In this document: one piece after another, positions 42,710-51,906 of the stretch
How positions within the stretch are numbered: the stretch's first letter is position 1
Layout of the letters: each line of letters opens with the position of its first letter
Source of the DNA: Senegalimassilia faecalis
GTDB taxonomy: Bacteria; Actinomycetota; Coriobacteriia; Coriobacteriales; Eggerthellaceae
NCBI RefSeq assembly: GCF_004135645.1
Contig: NZ_SDPW01000001.1
Span: 1,922,001-1,986,000 of the forward strand
Direction of reading: 5' to 3'
Length of the DNA stretch: 64,000 nt
Made by a program: the position numbers and the translations under genes
Notes under the pieces: generated by a model
What the model was told of the DNA's origin: nothing
What the model saw: only the letters and a program-made list of their open reading frames with translations
Database searches by the model: none

Positions 42710-42889
42710 TGTTCAAGCCGTTGACTCTCGCGCTTGTTAGTTGAGTTTCTTGCTCAACCAATGAGATTGAACATTGCTGTTTACGTGTTCAATTTGACAA
42801 CTACGCAAACTTTGCTGAAATTGAACATCGATGGTGCTACACTCTCATGAAATTGAACACAGAATTGAACATTCGCTCTGTATTGAACA
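42710..42889. promoter_or_regulatory. Array of seven TTGAACA boxes
   Basis: TTGAACA occurs at 42767, 42821, 42853, 42865 and 42883 on the + strand, and as TGTTCAA at 42710 and 42786. The last box is only 11 bases before the ATG at 42901. The density is far above chance and suggests an autoregulatory operator array for the HTH domain encoded next. Confidence 0.6.
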
Positions 42890-42900
42890 AGGAAGAAGCC

Positions 42901-44457
42901 ATGGATCAAAACACCTTTGCCGCTCGATTAGCCGCCGCAATGGACTCGGCCGGACTCAAGCAAGCCGACTTGGTCCATGCCGCCGAGCAACGCGGCGAAA
43001 AGCTGGGAAGAAGCCAGATCAGCCAGTACGTTGCGGGCAAGTCGACGCCACGACGCGAAGTGCTTGAGCTGCTTGCAAGCTTGCTTGCCGTCGAACCTGA
43101 TTGGCTTGAAGGCGAGCCCGGGCAGGCGGAGCCTTCGGCAACCACCTCCCCTGCCCAAAGCCAACCCGCATTCGTCCAGCAGCAAGATAGCAACCCACTC
43201 GATTCCTCCAACCCCACCGACAATCAAGGGAGCAAGCCCATGCGTCAGTTCAAGAAATCCTCCAAGCTCGACAACGTGCTGTACGACGTCCGCGGTCCCG
43301 TTGTTGACGAAGCTGCACGCCTGGAGTCCCAAGGCATGCGCATCCTGAAGCTCAACATCGGCAACCCCGCCCCGTTCGGCTTCCGCACACCCGACGAGGT
43401 GGTGCATGACATGCGTCACCAGCTGCCGGATTGCGAAGGCTACAGCGACTCGAAGGGCCTGTTCAGCGCCCGAAAGGCCATCATGCAGTACTCGCAGATC
43501 AAAGGTCTTCCCAACGTAGACATGGACAGCATCTACACCGGCAACGGCGTCAGCGAGCTTATCAACCTGTGCATGCAAGCGCTGCTCGACACTGGCGACG
43601 AGATTCTCATCCCCTCGCCCGATTACCCGCTGTGGACGGCATGCGCCACGCTTGCCGGCGGCACGCCCGTACACTATGTGTGCGATGAGCAGGCCGAATG
43701 GTACCCCGACATCGACGACATCGAGCGCAAAATCACGCCGCGCACGAAGGCCATCGTCATCATCAACCCAAACAACCCCACCGGCGCGCTCTACCCGCGC
43801 GAGGTGCTGCAGCAGATCGTGGACGTGGCGCGCAAGCATCAGCTCATGATCTTCTCGGACGAAATCTACGACCGTTTGGTCATGGACGACCTTGAGCACG
43901 TGTCCATCGCATCCATGGCGCCCGACCTGTTCTGCATCACGTTCTCAGGGCTGTCGAAATCGCACATGATCGCCGGCTACCGCATCGGCTGGATGGTGCT
44001 TTCCGGCAACAAGCACTGTGCCGAGGACTTCATCCTGGGATTGAACATGCTGTCGAACATGCGCCTGTGCTCGAACGTGCCGGCGCAGTCCATCGTGCAG
44101 ACGGCGCTGTGGGGTCACCAAAGCGTGCGCAACTACGTGGTGCCGGGCGGCCGCGTGTACGAGCAGCGCGAGTACGTGTACAAGGCGCTCAACGACATCC
44201 CCGGCATCACCGCCGTAAAGCCGAAGGCGGCGTTCTACATCTTCCCGAAGATTGACGTGAAGAAGTTCAACATCACGAACGACGAGCAATTCGCGCTTGA
44301 CCTTTTGCATGAGAAGAAGATCCTGCTGGTGCCCGGCAAGGGCTTCAACTGGGACAAGCCCGACCACTTCCGCGTGGTGTACCTGCCGCGCATCGAGGTG
44401 CTCAGCGAAGCCATGGGACAACTCGGCGACTTCCTGTCGCATTATCGCCAGGCGTAA
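42901..44457 (+). CDS. HTH-aminotransferase fusion (AlaA-like PLP aminotransferase)
   Basis: The 518-residue product has an XRE-like HTH at residues 5-65 (AGLKQADLVHAAEQ, GRSQISQYVAGKSTPRREVL), a Gln/Ser/Pro linker, and a complete aminotransferase from about residue 114. The enzyme has NIGNPAPFGFR, NPNNPTG, SDEIYDR and SGLSKSHMIAGYRIGW, the Lys of which binds PLP; closest type is alanine aminotransferase AlaA. An internal ATG at 43240 follows AAGGGAG at seven bases and would give a free 405-residue enzyme, the normal AlaA length. AAGGAAG precedes the first ATG. TTGAACA boxes fill the promoter. Confidence 0.88.
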   Translation: MDQNTFAARLAAAMDSAGLKQADLVHAAEQRGEKLGRSQISQYVAGKSTPRREVLELLASLLAVEPDWLEGEPGQAEPSATTSPAQSQPAFVQQQDSNPLDSSNPTDNQGSKPMRQFKKSSKLDNVLYDVRGPVVDEAARLESQGMRILKLNIGNPAPFGFRTPDEVVHDMRHQLPDCEGYSDSKGLFSARKAIMQYSQIKGLPNVDMDSIYTGNGVSELINLCMQALLDTGDEILIPSPDYPLWTACATLAGGTPVHYVCDEQAEWYPDIDDIERKITPRTKAIVIINPNNPTGALYPREVLQQIVDVARKHQLMIFSDEIYDRLVMDDLEHVSIASMAPDLFCITFSGLSKSHMIAGYRIGWMVLSGNKHCAEDFILGLNMLSNMRLCSNVPAQSIVQTALWGHQSVRNYVVPGGRVYEQREYVYKALNDIPGITAVKPKAAFYIFPKIDVKKFNITNDEQFALDLLHEKKILLVPGKGFNWDKPDHFRVVYLPRIEVLSEAMGQLGDFLSHYRQA

Positions 44458-44503
44458 CGCCTGCCGCGCAGTCGCTTAAGGTGCGCGGAACCTTACAATA
44501 ACA

Positions 44504-44537
44504 ACGCCTTGGCACCGCAGTGGTGCCAAGGTGTTTT
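44504..44537 (+). terminator. Terminator after the HTH-aminotransferase gene
   Basis: CCTTGGCACC (44507-44516) pairs with GGTGCCAAGG (44522-44531) around GCAGT, followed by TGTTTTG. Confidence 0.8.
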
Positions 44538-44673
44538 GCATTTCGTGCAGCAAGAAGGCCGCTTTTAAGATGCGAGGTGCTGGAGGCACGTTACTTTCCG
44601 AGTCGCGCAACATCATTCGGCTTCGAAGGCCCTAGCCTCGCAAACGCTTCGAAGGAAACGGGGCTCGCAGCTC

Positions 44674-45462
44674 CTACTCTCGCGAAAGGCTGCCGGCCGT
44701 CATTTCCACCCACGAATACTGCGACATGTACTCGCCGCGATACAGGTTCACCGCGTCTGGATCGCCGTCAAGGAAGCGGTAATAGTCGCAGTCGACGCTT
44801 TCGGGCACGATGGCAATCTCGTCGCGCCCACGCACGATAACGTCCTCGGCGCCTGCGTCCTTCAAGGCGTTGCGCAGGTCGCTGATAAGGTTGCGCACCT
44901 GCGTGCGGCGCGACGGCGAGTGCGCGTCGTCTCCCCACAGCACGCTGACCAGCTCGCCGATAGTGCAACGAGAACCGCGGCGGTCGATTAAATACGCTAG
45001 CATCTCCTTGCTTTTCGTGCGCTTGAAACGCAGCGGCTGGTCGTTCATGAACACATCGAAGTTCCCGAAGCAGCGCACCTGTAGCTTGTCCGTCTTCTCA
45101 AGCTGCACCGGATGACGCAGGTTCTCAAGCGCGGCGCGCACGTCCTCTTCCTTCACGGGCTTAAGCAGGTACCCGCTCGCATAAAGCTTGTGCGCCTCGA
45201 AAGCGTATTCCTCATAGGCGGTCACGAAGATGATGTTGACGTTCGGGCGCACATCCTTGATGCGTTTCGCCAGTTCAAGGCCCGTCATCTGCGGCATTTC
45301 AACATCAAGGAACGCCACGTCGACGGCATGCGTGCGCACATACTCCAGCGCGGCATCAGCCGTACGCACGCCTTCGCACGTTCCCTCGGGATCCAGGGTG
45401 ATCACTATGCGAACAACCGCGTTGACCGCAAGCTGCTTATCGTCGACTACCAGCGAGTTCAT
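44674..45462 (-). CDS. Response regulator with winged-helix output domain
   Basis: A 262-residue protein. The receiver domain (1-120) has VVDDKQ, the phospho-acceptor Asp in FLDVEMPQMTG, and LLKPVKEED. The output domain is SARP/OmpR-like: RCFGNFDVFMNDQPLRFKRT, KSKEMLAYLIDRRG and a TQVRNLISDLRNAL helix. It begins three bases after the kinase stop and is its partner. Targets are unknown. Confidence 0.85.
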   Translation of the reverse strand: MNSLVVDDKQLAVNAVVRIVITLDPEGTCEGVRTADAALEYVRTHAVDVAFLDVEMPQMTGLELAKRIKDVRPNVNIIFVTAYEEYAFEAHKLYASGYLLKPVKEEDVRAALENLRHPVQLEKTDKLQVRCFGNFDVFMNDQPLRFKRTKSKEMLAYLIDRRGSRCTIGELVSVLWGDDAHSPSRRTQVRNLISDLRNALKDAGAEDVIVRGRDEIAIVPESVDCDYYRFLDGDPDAVNLYRGEYMSQYSWVEMTAGSLSRE

Positions 45463-45465
45463 ATC

Positions 45466-46752
45466 TCAAGACCTTCTTTTTGGAATCGTTATGGTCGCTT
45501 TCGTGCCCTCAGGCGAACTTACCACAGAAAGCGTGCCTTCACATAAAAGTGCCAGTCGAGAACGCACATTCTGCAACGCAATGCCAACATGCTTGCCCGT
45601 GGTGGGCAAATCACCGAACCCGCGCCCGTTGTCGGCCACGCAGATATAGTACGCGGAAGAATCTTCCCACGAGCTGACTTTGATCACGCCGCCTTCGATA
45701 CCGGAAATACCATGTCGCACGGCGTTTTCCACCAGCGGCTGCACGCACAGCGGCGGCAGGTCGAAATCCTTCGCCAGCAAATCCCACTTCACGGAAAACT
45801 CGCTTGACGGGTCGATCTGCTCAACGGCCAGGTAAGCCTTCACGTGCTTCACCTCTTCGGCAAGCGTGACCGTACCGCCGGCGTTGACCACTTGCAAGTT
45901 GCCGCGCAGGTAATCCGAGAAGTTGTCGATGGCCTTGCACGCGCGCTGCGGGTCAACAACGCACAGCTCGCGCACCGACTGCAGCGCGTTGAACACGAAG
46001 TGCGACGTGATTTGGCCGGAAAGCGCCTTCGCCTGGCTTTCCGTCAGCTCAAGGTTGCGCAGCACCAGCTGTTGCTCTTGGCGGTGCTGAAACTCCATAT
46101 AGGCCATCAGCAGCGATAGCGAAAGTGCCGGATATACCAGCATCAAATCGCGAAACGCCAGCTCAAGCGATGCAGCCAGCACCGGAATGCCCAGCAGCAG
46201 CACCCAGGAGCCGAACGCGCGCAAGACGTTGCGTTCATCCTCGCGCAGCGCCACGAATGCCACGATGAGGTTCTGCGCCAGCACGGTAACGGCGAGCAAG
46301 CTAGCCCACGGGCCCCACGAGAACACGTTATAGGCATTGGTGGAATACAGTACGCCCGTGGAGAAGTTCATGAGCAAGCAAACCAGGTTGAGTGCGCCGA
46401 TGAAAATGATGACGCTTGCCACAACGCGCTCGGACGGAGCCGAAAGTTCCTTTCTCCCCGTGATCCACGCGCACACGTACAGCGCGAACGCCGTATACAC
46501 GAACGGGCCGAAAAAGTACGTGATGCCGTTTCCCATGCTGGTGAGCGCGTACGCAAGCGGCGTGTCCGCTGCATCGAACACCCATGCCAGCAGGTCGCCG
46601 GCCGTGTTCACCGCATGCACCACCACGATGGCGAACAAAAACGGCTCGAAGCCCATGGAGCGCCGGCGCAGCAGCATCACCGTGCCAAGCGCGCCTAGAA
46701 AGATGATAGAGATGACCTCCATCGTGATGTTGATGTACTGAAACAGTATCAA
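45466..46752 (-). CDS. Membrane sensor histidine kinase (LytS/YesM-type catalytic core)
   Basis: About seven membrane helices fill the first 220 residues. The phosphorylation region reads LSGQITSHFVFNALQSVREL, a variant of the QINPHFLFN box, with Ser replacing Pro. The ATPase part has VENAVRHGI and VADNGRGFGD. The start is uncertain: TTG at 46752 has GAAAGAGA upstream (428 residues); an ATG at 46722 has no ribosome site; TTG at 46770 is also possible. The kinase-regulator pair is transcribed leftward. Confidence 0.82.
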   Translation of the reverse strand: MILFQYINITMEVISIIFLGALGTVMLLRRRSMGFEPFLFAIVVVHAVNTAGDLLAWVFDAADTPLAYALTSMGNGITYFFGPFVYTAFALYVCAWITGRKELSAPSERVVASVIIFIGALNLVCLLMNFSTGVLYSTNAYNVFSWGPWASLLAVTVLAQNLIVAFVALREDERNVLRAFGSWVLLLGIPVLAASLELAFRDLMLVYPALSLSLLMAYMEFQHRQEQQLVLRNLELTESQAKALSGQITSHFVFNALQSVRELCVVDPQRACKAIDNFSDYLRGNLQVVNAGGTVTLAEEVKHVKAYLAVEQIDPSSEFSVKWDLLAKDFDLPPLCVQPLVENAVRHGISGIEGGVIKVSSWEDSSAYYICVADNGRGFGDLPTTGKHVGIALQNVRSRLALLCEGTLSVVSSPEGTKATITIPKRRS

Positions 46753-46961
46753 GGTAAGTCTCTTTCGCAAAACCGCGGCACCGGACGCGCCGACCTCTTG
46801 CCCGATTATACGTGCTATCAGGCGATTCCACCATTCTGGATGACTGTACAGATACTGCGGCGTTCATGCATTCGGCTCGCGCGAGGGCGTGCATGCTCGG
46901 AAGAAAGGCGCTGTTCTTTTTGATGCAACGCCTCGTTTCTGCTCTAACTATGGCAGCAATG

Positions 46962-47231
46962 CTACGATTCCAGTTCCTTGATGTGGACCTTTTTCGAGGT
47001 GAGCAGGTAAGCCCACAACAAGGCGACGATTACCATGCTTGCAAGCAGCAATGCGCCAAGGCCAAAAGCATAGTCCTGCACGCTGAACAGAGATACAAGC
47101 CCCATGCCCACCACACCGAAAATGTTCACGGAGAAGTTGATGAGCGCGCTGGCGCTTCCGGCATCGCGGTCGTTCTGCGCAAGCAGGATGTTAGTGGTAT
47201 ACAAGCCTACCAGCTGCACAACCTGTAACAC
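46962..47231 (-). pseudogene. C-terminal remnant of a Bcr/CflA-type MFS transporter
   Basis: The frame reads VVQLVGLYTTNILLAQNDRD, AGSASALINFSVNIFGVVGM, then two membrane helices and SKKVHIKELES before the stop at 46962. This matches the last quarter of Bcr/CflA drug exporters (about 400 residues). Homology ends abruptly near 47231, where an aldo/keto reductase fragment begins on the other strand. The start and three quarters of the gene are gone. Confidence 0.75.
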
Positions 47232-47753
47232 GTGGCGCTCCAAAACGGCTTGACCACGTTCACGAGCATGCAGTGCCGCTACAATCTGCTGTATCGCGAA
47301 GACGAGCGCGAAATGATTCCCGTGTGCCGCCAGTTCGATATGGCGCTGACGCCATACAGCCCGCTTGCGTCGGGGCATCTGTGCCGACCGACCTGGGACA
47401 GCGAATCGAAGCGCTCCACAACCGACACCGCTATGCGCAACAAATACGACCGAGACCGCGAAATCGACATGCCGGTCATCGAGCGCGTGGCAAAGGTTGC
47501 CGCAGACCACCATGCGCCCATGGCGCAAGTTGCCTTGGCGTGGCATTGGGCGCGCGGGGTGGAATCCCCCATTGTTGGCTGCTCGAAGCCCGAACGCGTT
47601 GATGACGCAATTGCCGCGCTTGATGTGAAGCTGACGGCCGAGGAAGTCGACTTCATGGAACAGCCTTACGTAGCGCACGGCCTTGTTGGGCCGAAATCGC
47701 GTCCAGGCGAAAAGTCCCTGGCCGGCACCACGAACGTAAAGCTTGAGAAGTGA
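47232..47753 (+). pseudogene. C-terminal half of an aldo/keto reductase
   Basis: From about 47234 the frame reads NGLTTFTSMQCRYNLLYREDE, PYSPLASGHLCRP, VALAWHWARGVESPIVGCSK, the second half of the AKR barrel including the cofactor-binding strand. Intact enzymes are about 320 residues; the first half, with the catalytic Asp, Tyr, Lys and His, is missing. There is no start signal. Its broken end abuts the broken end of the MFS gene. Confidence 0.8.
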
Positions 47754-47839
47754 AGCTCGACGAGCGCAAGTTCTCGAAACGCCTCCTGCAAGCCAGCATT
47801 TGCTTGCAGGAGGCCGCAACGCAACAAAGCAGCAACAAA

Positions 47840-49321
47840 CTACGAAGCAGAAATAGCGTGCTCTCTGCCCCAAGCGCGAATCTGAGCAATACCCTCGTTC
47901 GCCTCGGAAATAGACACCACCGAGTCGAAGTGCGTTGCCAAGGTACTTGCATCGGGAGCCGGAGCATGCCCAAACGCAACGCGCTCGGCATAGTCTTTGA
48001 TGGACTGCTCGATGTCCGAATACGAAAAGCCCTTCGTTGACGTGACAAGCACTTCAATATCCTGCGGCGAGAACTCCTGGTGCAGCGACGTTTTACAGTA
48101 ATGCCGCAGCGCCTCGGCGCGCTCAGCACGGTTCGGCAAATCAACGAAGAACACCTCGGAGAAGCGGCCTTTGCGGAACAGCTCGGGCGGCAGCTTCGAA
48201 ACGTCATTGGCGGTTGCTACCAAAAACACTTTCGCCGGCGACTCCTGCAACCAGAACAGGAACTGCCCAAGCACGCGCTTTCCCACATCGCTTTCATCCG
48301 AGCTAGACGCCAAAGCCTTCTCGATTTCATCGACCCACAACACGCAGGGCGCCACGTTGCCGATATAGTCGAGCGCCTCCTGCATGCGTCGCTCCGTCTC
48401 GCCAACGTATTTCGCGTAAACCGAACCCATATCGAAACGCAGCAACGGCAATTCCCAGCGAGAGGCAACCATTTTTGCGGAGAACGACTTGCCGCAGCCG
48501 GGAACGCCAACCAGCAGCACACCCTTTGGCGTATGCAGCTCGTATTGCTCAAGCAAATCGGACGGAGCGAAAAACACCTCGCGCTTGCGGTCGAGCCATT
48601 CCTTGAACGTGTTCAAGCCCGCAACCTCAAGCCCAGGCTTGCACGCCACCGGGTCGACGTTAGGAACCGCTGCGAATAGCAGCTCTTTCTGCGACGCGAC
48701 GGAGAACACGTCCGAGGACCCCAACGTGCCCTGGGCAACCAAAGACGCTTCCAGCAGGTTCACAACCTGCGCTTCCGCCAAACCGCGCACGAGCGTTGCC
48801 ATGCGTTCACAATCGTGGTCGCTCCATGACACGTTTCCGGGGTGGCGCGCGCAGAAGTCGTCCACAAGCGCACGACGTTCGCGATGGTCGGGCAAATCAA
48901 GGTGCAGGCACAACCCGAAGCGCGACAAGCGCTGCCACACCGGTTCAGCGGCAACGGTGACGATGGTATTTCCCGTTTCCTTGGCCAGATACACGGCCGA
49001 CAACAGCTCTCGCGTATATGCCCCGTCCACGTCGATCTTATGCGTGTCCCCCAGCACGAAAATGCAGTTCTGGGATTTCTGGAACAAGTCGTTGAGATAC
49101 GGCAGCGGATCGGAGTGGACGTCCACGGGCATGCGCGTCTCGGGGCCAAGATGAACCACCTGACGCGCATCGGTGTACAGGAACATGTCGAAACCGTTTT
49201 CCTGCGCAATTTCGCGCACCATGCGCTCGGGGCGATGACGATCAACAGATTGCACGGTCACAAACGGAATGCCCGCGACGATGTAGTCGCGCAGAGCCTT
49301 TTTCGTTTCTTGATAGTTCAT
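47840..49321 (-). CDS. AAA+ ATPase, Ycf46/SpoVK-like
   Basis: The 493-residue protein has an N-terminal domain of about 230 residues with a degenerate ATPase-like fold (IFVLGDTHKIDVDGAYTREL). The C-terminal AAA+ module has LLVGVPGCGKS (Walker A), VLWVDEIEKA (Walker B), ATAND (sensor 1) and FRKGRFSEVF with the arginine finger. This layout matches Ycf46 of cyanobacteria and plastids, whose role is poorly known. CAGGAAGAA precedes the ATG at 49321, which overlaps the end of the upstream gene, so the two are coupled. Confidence 0.85.
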   Translation of the reverse strand: MNYQETKKALRDYIVAGIPFVTVQSVDRHRPERMVREIAQENGFDMFLYTDARQVVHLGPETRMPVDVHSDPLPYLNDLFQKSQNCIFVLGDTHKIDVDGAYTRELLSAVYLAKETGNTIVTVAAEPVWQRLSRFGLCLHLDLPDHRERRALVDDFCARHPGNVSWSDHDCERMATLVRGLAEAQVVNLLEASLVAQGTLGSSDVFSVASQKELLFAAVPNVDPVACKPGLEVAGLNTFKEWLDRKREVFFAPSDLLEQYELHTPKGVLLVGVPGCGKSFSAKMVASRWELPLLRFDMGSVYAKYVGETERRMQEALDYIGNVAPCVLWVDEIEKALASSSDESDVGKRVLGQFLFWLQESPAKVFLVATANDVSKLPPELFRKGRFSEVFFVDLPNRAERAEALRHYCKTSLHQEFSPQDIEVLVTSTKGFSYSDIEQSIKDYAERVAFGHAPAPDASTLATHFDSVVSISEANEGIAQIRAWGREHAISAS

Positions 49322-49770
49322 TTCTTCCTGCAACGCCTTTCCTGCAAACAGTTGAGGTAATACGCTGCATCGTCAGACGCTGCAGCGGGAACGGTAGCAC
49401 GAACATGGCCAAGGGCGCCTGACATGTTGCGCAAGATGTCTTCTTCAAGCGCGTTTTTCCAGTCCACGGGGATGCCGTTAACATCCCGGAAAAACAGCAG
49501 GTTGTCGCACGCATCGCAAAAACGCGAGCAAACAAGAAACACCCCGTAAGCATCCTGCACGTCAAGCGATTTCAAGCGCGCGAACAGCGCATCGTCGAGC
49601 GCATCAAGGCAACTGACGCAGTACTCGCAGATAAGCTGGTAGACACGCCCGACAGCAGGCGGCTCGAACGTACCGGCAGCGAAGGTGGCGGCAATGCTTT
49701 TCGAGCAGCGCCCATCTACGGCATCCGCAAACGCTACCCAGTCTTGATATGTTGCCAGTTGCTCATCCAT
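49318..49770 (-). CDS. Helical partner protein of the Ycf46-like ATPase
   Basis: A 150-residue protein that I do not recognise. It is mostly helical and has five Cys in the middle (LICEYCVSCLDALDD; FLVCSRFCDACDN), which could bind a metal or form disulfides. Its stop overlaps the ATPase start by four bases. The tight coupling suggests that the two proteins act together. Confidence 0.65.
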   Translation of the reverse strand: MDEQLATYQDWVAFADAVDGRCSKSIAATFAAGTFEPPAVGRVYQLICEYCVSCLDALDDALFARLKSLDVQDAYGVFLVCSRFCDACDNLLFFRDVNGIPVDWKNALEEDILRNMSGALGHVRATVPAAASDDAAYYLNCLQERRCRKK

Positions 49771-49914
49771 GAGTTATCCAGTGTATCCCATCTTGCATAA
49801 GAGCCAGTCACAAGACGACACTTGACCAGCGCTTTTACATACAAACGTGCACAAATTCCAACGACAACCCTTATCGAAAGCCGCAGCCACTACGCAAGGA
49901 CTGCACGCAATACG

Positions 49915-51906
49915 CTACTGCACCTCGTTGCGATATGCCGCAATCTCATCCATGAACGTCTTGCCATACTTCTCAAGCTTTTTAAGGCCCACGCCGCTCA
50001 CGTCCAAGAACTCGTCATCGGTTTGCGGCAAGCGAGCGCACATATCGCGCAGCGTGGCATCCCCGAACACCATATACGGCGCAAGTCCCTCTTCGATTGC
50101 CAGCTGCTTGCGCAGTTTTCTCAGGCGCTCGAACAAGTCCTGATCGTACGCCGCATCGGGACCGTTTGCCGTACCAGAGCCGCCAAACGAGTGCCCGCCC
50201 AAGCGGTTTCCGCCAGACTGACGTGCCGGCTGGCGAACCACCTGCTTCATGTTCATGCGGAATTCCGGCATGGCAGCCTCGCGGAAACGCGGTCCATACC
50301 CAACAAGCGGATACTGCCCTTCGGTGATTTCCAGATACTCCCCCGCCGCAAGCAATTCCACAACTTCCTTCAGCTGCGCTTGCGACATGCTGACCGTGTT
50401 AAAACATTGCGCGTGTGTTAGCCCAAGCTGCTCAAGCTTCTCGACATTCGTTCCGCGCAGCACGTCAACCACCACGCCTTTGCCGAAGCGACCGCGAAGT
50501 TCTTTCACGCAGCGCATGACCGCCCGCGCCTCGGCCGTTACATCGACCGGCGTGAACCCGCCCTCGCAATTCAAGCAATTGTGGCACGTAAATACCGGAG
50601 AGCCCGAACTGCCCGTCGATTCAGACGCGGAGACAGACGAACCTGCAGTTGAGCCCACGACAGAAGTGGCACCAAGAGCATTTTCGCTGGCGGCAGGTGC
50701 TTTTACCGCCTGATCGCCGAAGTAGCGCAGCATGTAGCCACGCAGGCAGTCGCACGTCAGGCAATACCCCTCCATAGCCGCAAGCATACGACGGCGCGCA
50801 GCTCGAGCCATGCTTGCCTCTTCCTCGGTCATGCTTTCGTTCCCACTGTCCTGCTCCAGGAAAAAGCGGCACGTTGACAGGTCCCCGTCGCTCCAATACA
50901 GCATGCATTCGCTTGGCAGCCCGTCTCGACCGGCACGCCCCGCTTCTTGATAGTAAGCCTCGATGCTGCCGGGCATGTTGTAATGGATGACATAGCGCAC
51001 GTTCGGCTTATCGATGCCCATGCCGAACGCGTTTGTGGCAACCACCACCGATGCGTCATCATTGATCCAAGCCCGTTGGTTTTGGGTACGCTCCTGATTC
51101 GACAAGCCGGCATGGTAGCGCACCGCGCGCACGCCCGCTTGGACAAGCGCTTCGTGCACTTTCTCGACGTTTTTGCGCGTGTTGCAATACACCACGCCCG
51201 AATCATCGGGGTGCGCCTTGGCATGCACCATGATGCGCGCAAGCTTTTTGCTAGGCTCAAGCCGCTCGACGCTGAAATGCAGGTTTGGACGATCGAACCC
51301 TGTGACAATCTGATAGGGGTTCTGAAGGCCCAGCAAGCGCACGATATCGGCGCGCACGCGTTCAGTTGCCGTAGCGGTAAAAGCCGCCACGGCAGGGCGT
51401 TTGGGAAGCTGCTTGATGAACTGCCCGATGCGTAGATACGAGGGTCGGAAATCCTGGCCCCACTGCGACACGCAATGAGCCTCGTCCACCGCAATCAACG
51501 GAATGCAGGCGCGCGATGCAAACTCCAAAAACCGCTGGTCATCCAAGCGTTCAGGCGCGACGTACAGCAAGTCAACCTCGCCGGAAAGCGCCCGCTCCAT
51601 CACGCGAGCTTGCTCGGAGGCGGACAGCGTGGAGTTCAAAAACGCCGCCTGCACATCAGCTTCCCGCAAACTACGAACCTGGTCGCCCATAAGCGACACA
51701 AGCGGGCTTATAACAAGCGCCACGCCGCTTATAACCACTCCGGGCACTTGGTAGCATATTGATTTTCCCGCACCGGTGGGCATAACGGCCAGCGTGTCTT
51801 TGCCGCCAAGCAGCGCCTTGACCACACCAAGCTGACCAGGCCGAAAATCCTGATAGCCGAAGTGCATTTCAAGCGCCAAACGCGCCTGCTCGATAGGTAC
51901 CGACAT
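49915..51906 (-). CDS. recQ: ATP-dependent DNA helicase RecQ
   Basis: The 663-residue helicase has MPTGAGKSICYQVP (Walker A), DEAHCVSQWG (Walker B), FTATATERVR and YYQEAGRAGRDG. The zinc region has YCLTCDCLRGYMLRYFGD and CHNCLNC, separated by about 45 Ala/Ser-rich residues, longer than normal. A winged helix follows, and an HRDC domain (LFERLRKLRKQLAIEEGLAP) ends it. RecQ unwinds DNA in recombination repair. The ATG touches the stop of the deformylase gene directly, so they are an operon. Confidence 0.93.
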   Translation of the reverse strand: MSVPIEQARLALEMHFGYQDFRPGQLGVVKALLGGKDTLAVMPTGAGKSICYQVPGVVISGVALVISPLVSLMGDQVRSLREADVQAAFLNSTLSASEQARVMERALSGEVDLLYVAPERLDDQRFLEFASRACIPLIAVDEAHCVSQWGQDFRPSYLRIGQFIKQLPKRPAVAAFTATATERVRADIVRLLGLQNPYQIVTGFDRPNLHFSVERLEPSKKLARIMVHAKAHPDDSGVVYCNTRKNVEKVHEALVQAGVRAVRYHAGLSNQERTQNQRAWINDDASVVVATNAFGMGIDKPNVRYVIHYNMPGSIEAYYQEAGRAGRDGLPSECMLYWSDGDLSTCRFFLEQDSGNESMTEEEASMARAARRRMLAAMEGYCLTCDCLRGYMLRYFGDQAVKAPAASENALGATSVVGSTAGSSVSASESTGSSGSPVFTCHNCLNCEGGFTPVDVTAEARAVMRCVKELRGRFGKGVVVDVLRGTNVEKLEQLGLTHAQCFNTVSMSQAQLKEVVELLAAGEYLEITEGQYPLVGYGPRFREAAMPEFRMNMKQVVRQPARQSGGNRLGGHSFGGSGTANGPDAAYDQDLFERLRKLRKQLAIEEGLAPYMVFGDATLRDMCARLPQTDDEFLDVSGVGLKKLEKYGKTFMDEIAAYRNEVQ

